In this document: positions 56,676-64,000 of the stretch, piece by piece
How the letters are laid out: each line of letters begins with the position of its first letter
Position numbering within the stretch: position 1 is the first letter of the stretch
Origin: Bolinopsis microptera
Lineage: Eukaryota > Ctenophora > Tentaculata > Lobata > Bolinopsidae
Direction of reading: 5' to 3'
NCBI RefSeq assembly: GCF_026151205.1
Contig: NC_087075.1
Span: 12,076,303 to 12,140,302 of the forward strand
Length of the DNA: 64,000 bases
The notes under the pieces: generated by a model
Database searches by the model: none
What the model was told of the DNA's origin: nothing
What the model saw: the letters and a program-made list of their open reading frames with translations, nothing else
Program-made: the position numbers and the translations under genes

Positions 56676-59600
56676 ACAGCCTCTAATATTTGCTATAGAA
56701 ACAGTCTCTCCCTCTACGACTCTACTAGAGACAGCCTCTAATATTTGCTATAGAACCAGTCTCTCCCTCTACGACTCCACGAGAGACAGCCTCTAATATT
56801 TGCTATAGAACCAGTCTCTCCCTCTACGACTCTACTAGAGACAGCCTCTAATATTTGCTATAGAACCAGTCTCTCCCTCTACGACTCTACTAGAGACAGC
56901 CTCTAATATTTGCTATAGAACCAGTCTCTCCCTCTACGACTCCACGAGAGACAGCCTCTAATATTTGCTATAGAACCAGTCTCTCCCTCTACGACTCTAC
57001 TAGAGACAGCCTCTAATATTTGTTATAGAACCAGTCTCTCCCTCTACGACTCTACTAGAGACAGCCTCTAATATTTGTTATAGAACCAGTCTCTCCCTCT
57101 ACGACTTTATTAGAGACAGCCTCTAATATTTGCTATAGAACCAGTCTCTTCCTCTACGACTCTACTAGAGACAGCCTCTAATATTTGCTATAGAACCAGT
57201 CTCTCCCTCTACGACTCTACTAGAGACAGCCTCTAATATTTGCTATGGAACCAGTCTCTCCCTCTACGACTCTACTAGAGCTGAGACAGCCTCTAATATT
57301 TGCTATAGAACCAGTCTCTCCCTCTACGACTCTACTAGAGACAGCCTCTAATATTTGCTATAGAACCAGTCTCTCCCTCTACGACTCTACGAGAGACAGC
57401 CTCTAATATTTGCTATAGAACCAGTCTCTCCCTCTACGAATCTACTAGAGATAGCCTCTAATATTTGCTATAGAACCAGTCTCTCCCTCTACGAATCTAC
57501 TAGAGACAGCCTCTAATATTTGCTATAGAACCAGTCTCTCTCTCTACGACTCTACTAGAGACAGCCTCTAATATTTGCTATAGAACCAGTCTCTCCCTCT
57601 ACGACTCTACGAGAGACAGCCTCTAATATTTGCTATAGAACCAGTCTCTCCCTCTACGACTCTACTAGAGACAGCCTCTAATATTTGCTATAGAACAAGT
57701 CTCTCCCTCTACGACTCCACGAGAGACAGCCTCTAATATTTGCTATAGAACCAGTCTCTCCCTCTACGACTCTACTAGAGACAGCCTCTAATATTTGCTA
57801 TAGAACCAGTCTCTCCCTCTACGACTCTACTAGAGACAGCCTCTAATATTTGCTATAGAACCAGTCTCTCCCTCTACGACTCCACGAGAGACAGCCTCTA
57901 ATATTTGCTATAGAACCAGTCTCTCCCTCTACGACTCTATTAGAGACAGCCTCTAATATTTGCTATAGAACCAGTCTCTCCCTCTACGACTCTACTAGAG
58001 ACAGCCTCTAATATTTGCTATAGAACCAGTCTCTCCCTCTACGACTCTACTAGAGACAGCCTCTAATATTTGTTATAGAACCAGTCTCTCCCTCTACGAC
58101 TCTACTAGAGACAGCCTCTAATATTTGCTATAGAACCAGTCTCTCCCTCTACGACTCTACGAGAGACAGCCTCTAATATTTGCTATAGAACCAGTCTCTC
58201 CCTCTACGAATCTACTAGAGATAGCCTCTAATATTTGCTATAGAACCAGTCTCTCCCTCTACGAATCTACTAGAGACAGCCTCTAATATTTGCTATAGAA
58301 CCAGTCTCTCTCTCTACGACTCTACTAGAGACAGCCTCTAATATTTGCTATAGAACCAGTCTCTCCCTCTACGACTCTACGAGAGACAGCCTCTAATATT
58401 TGCTATAGAACCAGTCTCTCCCTCTACGACTCTACTAGAGACAGCCTCTAATATTTGCTATAGAACAAGTCTCTCCCTCTACGACTCCACGAGAGACAGC
58501 CTCTAATATTTGCTATAGAACCAGTCTCTCCCTCTACGACTCTACTAGAGACAGCCTCTAATATTTGCTATGGAACCAGTCTCTCCCTCTACGACTCTAC
58601 TAGAGACAGCCTCTAATATTTGCTATAGAACCAGTCTCTCCCTCTACGACTCCACGAGAGACAGCCTCTAATATTTGCTATAGAACCAGTCTCTCCCTCT
58701 ACGACTCTACTAGAGACAGCCTCTAATATTTGCTATAGAACCAGTCTCTCCCTCTACTACTCTACTAGAGACAGCCTCTAATATTTGCTATAGAACCAGT
58801 CTCTCCCTCTACGACTCTACTAGAGACAGCCTCTAATATTTGCTATAGAACCAGTCTCTCCCTCTACGACTCTACTAGAGACAGCCTCTAATATTTGCTA
58901 TAGAACCAGTCTCTCCCTCTACGACTCTACTAGAGACAGCCTCTAATATTTGCTATAGAACCAGTCTCTCCCTCTACGACTCTACTAGAGACAGCCTCTA
59001 ATATTTGCTATAGAACCAGTCTCTCCCTCTACGACTCTACTAGAGACAGCCTCTAATATTTGCTATAGAACCAGTCTCTCCCTCTACGACTCTACTAGAG
59101 ACAGCCTCTAATATTTGCTATAGAACCAGTCTCTCCCTCTACGACTCTACTAGAGACAGCCTCTAATATTTGCTATAGAACCAGTCTCTCCCTCTACGAC
59201 TCTACTAGAGACAGCCTCTAATATTTGCTATAGAACCAGTCTCTCCCTCTACGACTCTACTAGAGACAGCCTCTAATATTTGCTATAGAACCAGTCTCTC
59301 CCTCTACGACTCTACTAGAGACAGCCTCTAATATTTGCTATAGAACCAGTCTCTCCCTCTACGACTCCACTAGAGACAGCCTCTAATATTTGCTATAGAA
59401 CCAGTCTCTCCCTCTACGACTCTACTAGAGACAGCCTCTAATATTTGCTATAGAACCAGTCTCTCCCTCTACGACTCTACTAGAGACAGCCTCTAATATT
59501 TGCTATAGAACCAGTCTCTCCCTCTACGACTCTACTAGAGACAGCCTCTAATATTTGCTATAGAACCAGTCTCTCCCTCTACGACTCTACTAGAGACAGC

Positions 59601-60640
59601 CTCTAATATTTGCTATAGAACCAGTCTCTCCCTCTACGACTCTACTAGAGACAGCCTCTAATATTTGCTATAGAACCAGTCTCTCCCTCTACGACTCTAC
59701 TAGAGACAGCCTCTAATATTTGCTATAGAACCAGTCTCTCCCTCTACGACTCTACTAGAGACAGCCTCTAATATTTGCTATAGAACCAGTCTCTCCCTCT
59801 ACGACTCTACTAGAGACAGCCTCTAATATTTGCTATAGAACCAGTCTCTCCCTCTACGACTCCACGAGAGACAGCCTCTAATATTTGCTATAGAACCAGT
59901 CTCTCCCTCTACGACTCTACTAGAGACAGCCTCTAATATTTGCTATAGAACCAGTCTCTCCCTCTACGACTCCACGAGAGACAGCCTCTAATATTTGCTA
60001 TAGAACCAGTCTCTCCCTCTACGACTCTACTAGAGACAGCCTCTAATATTTGCTATAGAACCAGTCTCTCCCTCTACGACTCTATTAGAGACAGCCTCTA
60101 ATATTTGCTATAGAACCAGTCTCTCCCTCTACGACTCTATTAGAGACAGCCTCTAATATTTGCTATAGAACCAGTCTCTCCCTCTACGACTCTACTAGAG
60201 ACAGATTCTAATATTTGCTATAGAACCAGTCTCTCCCTCTACGACTCTATTAGAGACAGCCTCTAATATTTGCTATGGAACCAGTCTCTCTCTCTACGAC
60301 TCTACTAGAGACAGCCTCTAATATTTGCTATAGAACCAGTCTCTCCCTCTACGACTCTACTAGAGACAGCCTCTAATATTTGCTATCGAAACAGTCTCTC
60401 CCTCTACGACTCTACTAGAGACAGCCTCTAATATTTGCTATGGAACCAGTCTCTCCCTCTACGACTCTACTAGAGACAGCCTCTAATATTTGCTATATAA
60501 CCAGTCTCTCCCTCTACGACTCTATTAGAGACAGCCTCTAATATTTGCTATAGAAACAGTCTCTCCCTCTACGACTCTACGAGAGACAGCCTCTAATATT
60601 TGCTATAGAAACAGTCTCTCCCTCTACGACTCTACGAGAG
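56676..60640. repeat. 55-bp minisatellite, about 72 copies (4 kb)
   Basis: Units start ACAGCCTCTAATATTTGCTA and end ACGACTCTACTAGAG. Register is kept throughout except for one 5-nt insertion near 57286. Unit variants include CTCCACGAGAG, GAATCTACTAGAGATAG, CTATTAGAG, GAACAAGT and TGTTATAG. Each unit contains GTCTCT and AGAGAC in inverted orientation plus the palindrome CTCTACTAGAG, so single strands could form hairpins. No coding capacity. Confidence 0.97.
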
Positions 60641-62116
60641 ACATCTTTTTTGACGCTGAAGGAATGAATATTAAAGATCATAAGTATTGGCGGACGTACC
60701 TAATATCATATCAAATCCAAAAATAGATCCTCCGAAAATAAATCCTCCAAAATTACATCCTTTAACTATTTTCGGCATTATGCAACCTCAGCCTGCACAA
60801 TGGAATTTATGTTATTTTCTGCAGATCTAATTATGTATGATGTCCGAGACTTATGGTAGGATTTTAAAATTCACTTCTAAAGGATTAACTCATTGGTAAA
60901 TCCATGGAGCTTCTTTCTGGAGATTAAACAGTTAAGTTAAATATGGGAGGAAAGGGCTCTGCTCGGCCCACGCCCCACGTGACCATCTAGTCTCACGTGA
61001 GCACAGTGCACCTGACATAGAATTCCTGGAAACATTATACTGTGGATCGGGACTGTCACGTGATATATCACCGGGCAAAGATGTTTTCTTTGTGTGCAGT
61101 ACAGTGGTTCCAGATAATTCCAGTGGTAATATTAATACAGCTTACTGATAAACAGCTTCTAGATGGACTATCTGATCAAAGTATTATGAATTATGTCTGC
61201 TGATAATACCAAATCTTGTTTTCTACGGAAATACAGCAAGAATTCAGCTGTAACGAGAGATGTAAGTAATGACTAAGGATTGCCTTCAATAATAAGTTAG
61301 TATTACTTTTAATGAAATGTTGAGTTTGATTTGAAGAACATAACTTGTTTTGACAATCTGATGTACGCTACTCTAGAAAAATCAAGAATAACTGACGTTA
61401 AAAAATCACGCCCAACTTTTAAAAGTTAAGATAACTCTCAAATCCAATCTTTCAATGTAATTACAGTAATGATAACGAAAAGAAATGATAACGAAAAGAC
61501 ACGTACTCAGTGTGTGATTTTTGGTTGGACTGTCAGAAAAAAAGTGTGACTTTCAAAACGTCTTAACTTGAGATTTGAGAACCGGTTATTCGGGTTACTG
61601 GAGTTATTAAATAACTTAATATCAAACCTCATACAGTCATATTACCAAACCAGTATTATCCAGAAGTTATAATTAGAACCCATAAAAAAGTAAGCTGAAA
61701 GCGAAATTTGATATAAATCTAATTCATAACCACACGCTAGTAAGATAACAAAGCCGTGAACTGTCAGCGATGCAGTGATTTGTATGTTAGACCAGTCACG
61801 ATGTCACGTGCCACATTCACCAGTCACGTGACATATTCAACCGTCACGAGACATTGTCTGAGAGTATTGTGAGAGAGAATGAACGGTAAATGTTCATGTT
61901 ATATGTTTACATGTAGTTTACATGTGGCAGACAATCACAGGAATTACTGGAAACATCCCGCCAAACCAAGAGAACAAGAGCAAGAGAAATGTAATGACTA
62001 TTATACAGTGTACACATTTGGAATACACGACCATACCAGCCACATTCAGTAGTAACAAGGTGTACTCAATACACGGAATAGGAGAGATACCTCATGTTAG
62101 ATAGTTTATAGGAAAA
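60641..62116. other. intergenic, rich in CACGTG sites
   Basis: No convincing gene. CACGTG occurs at about 60977, 60993, 61058, 61805 and 61825, the last two in a 20-bp degenerate repeat (GTCACGTGRCACATTC type). A 60-codon frame at 61922 resembles nothing known. Confidence 0.45.
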
Positions 62117-63812
62117 GGGAAGCAACATACTACATGATACATGATATCAGTTCTTCAGTAGAGCACCGCCTCGCCACAGTTTAGATAGTTTATTTATATA
62201 AATATAAATATTTATTTATATAAATACAAATAAAGGGAAGCAACATACTACATGATAAATAATGTCAGTTCTTCAGTAGAGCACCGCCTCGCTACAGTTA
62301 AGATAGTTTATATAAATAAAGGGAAGCAACATACTACATGATACATAATATCAGTTCTTCAGTAGAGCACCGCCTCGCCACAGTTTAGATAGTTTATTTA
62401 TATAAATATAAATATTTATTTATATAAATACAAATAAAGGGAAGCAACATACTACATGATAAATAATGTCAGTTCTTCAGTAGAGCACCGCCTCGCTACA
62501 GTTAAGATAGTTTATATAAATAAAGGGAAGCAACATACTACATGATACATAATATCAGTTCTTCAGTAGAGCACCGCCTCGCCACAGTTTAGATAGTTTA
62601 TTTATATAAATATAAATATTTATTTATATAAATACAAATAAAGGGAAGCAACATACTACATGATAAATAATGTCAGTTCTTCAGTAGAGCACCGCCTCGC
62701 CACAGTTAAGATAGTTTATACAAATAAAGGGAAGCAACATACTACATGATACATAATATCAGTTCTTCAGTAGAGCACCGCCTCGCCACAGTTTAGATAG
62801 TTTATTTATATAAATATAAATATTTATTTATATAAATACAAATAAAGGGAAGCAACATACTACATGATAAATAATGTCAGTTCTTCAGTAGAGCACCGCC
62901 TCGCTACAGTTAAGATAGTTTATATAAATAAAGGGAAGCAACATACTACATGATACATAATATCAGTTCTTCAGTAGAGCACCGCCTCGCCACAGTTTAG
63001 ATAGTTTATTTATATAAATATAAATATTTATTTATATAAATACAAATAAAGGGAAGCAACATACTACATGATAAATAATGTCAGTTCTTCAGTAGAGCAC
63101 CGCCTCGCACAGTTAAGATAGTTTATATAAATAAAGGGAAGCAACATACTACATGATACATAATATCAGTTCTTCAGTAGAGCACCGCCTCGCCACAGTT
63201 TAGATAGTTTATTTATATAAATATAAATATTTATTTATATAAATACAAATAAAGGGAAGCAACATACTACATGATAAATAATGTCAGTTCTTCAGTAGAG
63301 CACCGCCTCGCTACAGTTAAGATAGTTTATATAAATAAAGGGAAGCAACATACTACATGATACATAATATCAGTTCTTCAGTAGAGCACCGCCTCGCCAC
63401 AGTTTAGATAGTTTATTTATATAAATATAAATATTTATTTATATAAATACAAATAAAGGGAAGCAACATACTACATGATAAATAATGTCAGTTCTTCAGT
63501 AGAGCACCGCCTCGCTACAGTTAAGATAGTTTATATAAATAAAGGGAAGCAACATACTACATGATACATAATATCAGTTCTTCAGTAGAGCACCGCCTCG
63601 CCACAGTTTAGATAGTTTATTTATATAAATATAAATATTTATTTATATAAATACAAATAAAGGGAAGCAACATACTACATGATAAATAATGTCAGTTCTT
63701 CAGTAGAGCACCGCCTCGCCACAGTTAAGATAGTTTATACAAATAAAGGGAAGCAACATACTACATGATACATAATATCAGTTCTTCAGTAGAGCACCGG
63801 ATCGCCACGCCC
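62117..63812. repeat. 204-bp dimeric satellite, about 8 copies
   Basis: Anchors GGGAAGCAACATACTACATG at 62117, 62235, 62321 and 62439 show alternating spacings of 118 and 86, so the true unit is a 204-bp dimer of related halves. The long half carries an extra AT-rich inverted segment (TTTATATAAATATAAATA). A 1-nt deletion near 63109 is the only register change. The last half-unit diverges at 63799 (GGATCGCC for GCCTCGCC). Both halves contain TTCTTCAGTAGAGCACCGCC. Confidence 0.95.
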
Positions 63813-64000
63813 AGAGGATAATATAAGTGCACATAATACACAGTGAATGATCCAGGTTTTCAATAAACAGTTGTCATGCAAATCAGAACTGAGCATAGCG
63901 TAGAATAAATTACAGAGAATCATTGACCAACATGAAAGGTTCTCAAAGTTCTGCTAACACCATAAACAGAATGTAGATCAAAGAATAAATCAAATACTGA
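63813..64000. other. window end, nothing recognised
   Basis: Unique AT-rich sequence after the satellite, with no feature supported. Confidence 0.4.

Noticed and set aside
62140-62180. tRNA-like or SINE A-box in the 204-bp satellite (TTCTTCAGTAGAGCACCGCC)
   Set aside because: It resembles a tRNA D-arm superficially, but no matching B-box, acceptor stem or anticodon arm was found at the right spacing.

Overview
The window is animal nuclear DNA: AT-rich, with GT-AG introns, long intergenic stretches, many minisatellites and small DNA transposons. Gene content (a rhodopsin-class GPCR, a two-pore K+ channel, an acyl-CoA delta-9 desaturase, a double C-type lectin, an LDLa-ectodomain GPCR resembling mollusc GRL101, and a secreted galectin/transglutaminase/discoidin protein) points to an invertebrate metazoan. 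The phylum cannot be fixed from the sequence alone; a cnidarian or a similarly early-branching animal would fit. There are no bacterial features, operons or CRISPR arrays.

Layout. 1-6.3 kb: non-coding, with three small tandem repeats. 6.4-7.1 kb: a 5'-truncated LINE with an intact 13-bp target-site duplication. 7.26-10.84 kb (+): an eight-exon class A GPCR, reconstructed here from splice phases and transmembrane motifs. 11.63-24.82 kb: a tandem duplication of a unit holding a C-type lectin (+) that faces an LDLa GPCR (-). The left copy is dead in both genes and the right copy is intact in both. The right copy also carries a TA-flanked 717-bp transposon with a clean empty site in the left copy, and a second TIR element with a small HIRAN-like ORF. 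27.3-30.2 kb (-): a single-exon secreted protein with a complete galectin sugar-binding motif, a transglutaminase-like Cys-His-Asp core and two discoidin-like domains. 30.8-31.15 kb: a 13-bp array running into a 6-bp array. 31.46-34.89 kb (-): a five-exon K2P channel with unusually long tails. 34.9-50.8 kb: mostly non-coding, with two doubtful small genes on the minus strand, a degenerate repeat field built around TGTGACAAAGT, and a 26-copy 52-bp minisatellite. 50.83-54.30 kb (-): a complete six-exon stearoyl-CoA desaturase. 56.7-60.6 kb: a 4-kb, roughly 72-copy 55-bp minisatellite with higher-order structure. 62.1-63.8 kb: a 204-bp dimeric satellite.

How the genes relate. The lectin and LDLa GPCR were duplicated together as a convergent pair of extracellular-recognition genes. 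The nearby galectin/transglutaminase/discoidin protein is also secreted and predicted to bind sugars. No functional linkage is proven. The strongest candidates for something little described are that three-module secreted enzyme and the co-duplicated lectin/GPCR pair, whose receptor stalk is a rapidly changing coding minisatellite.
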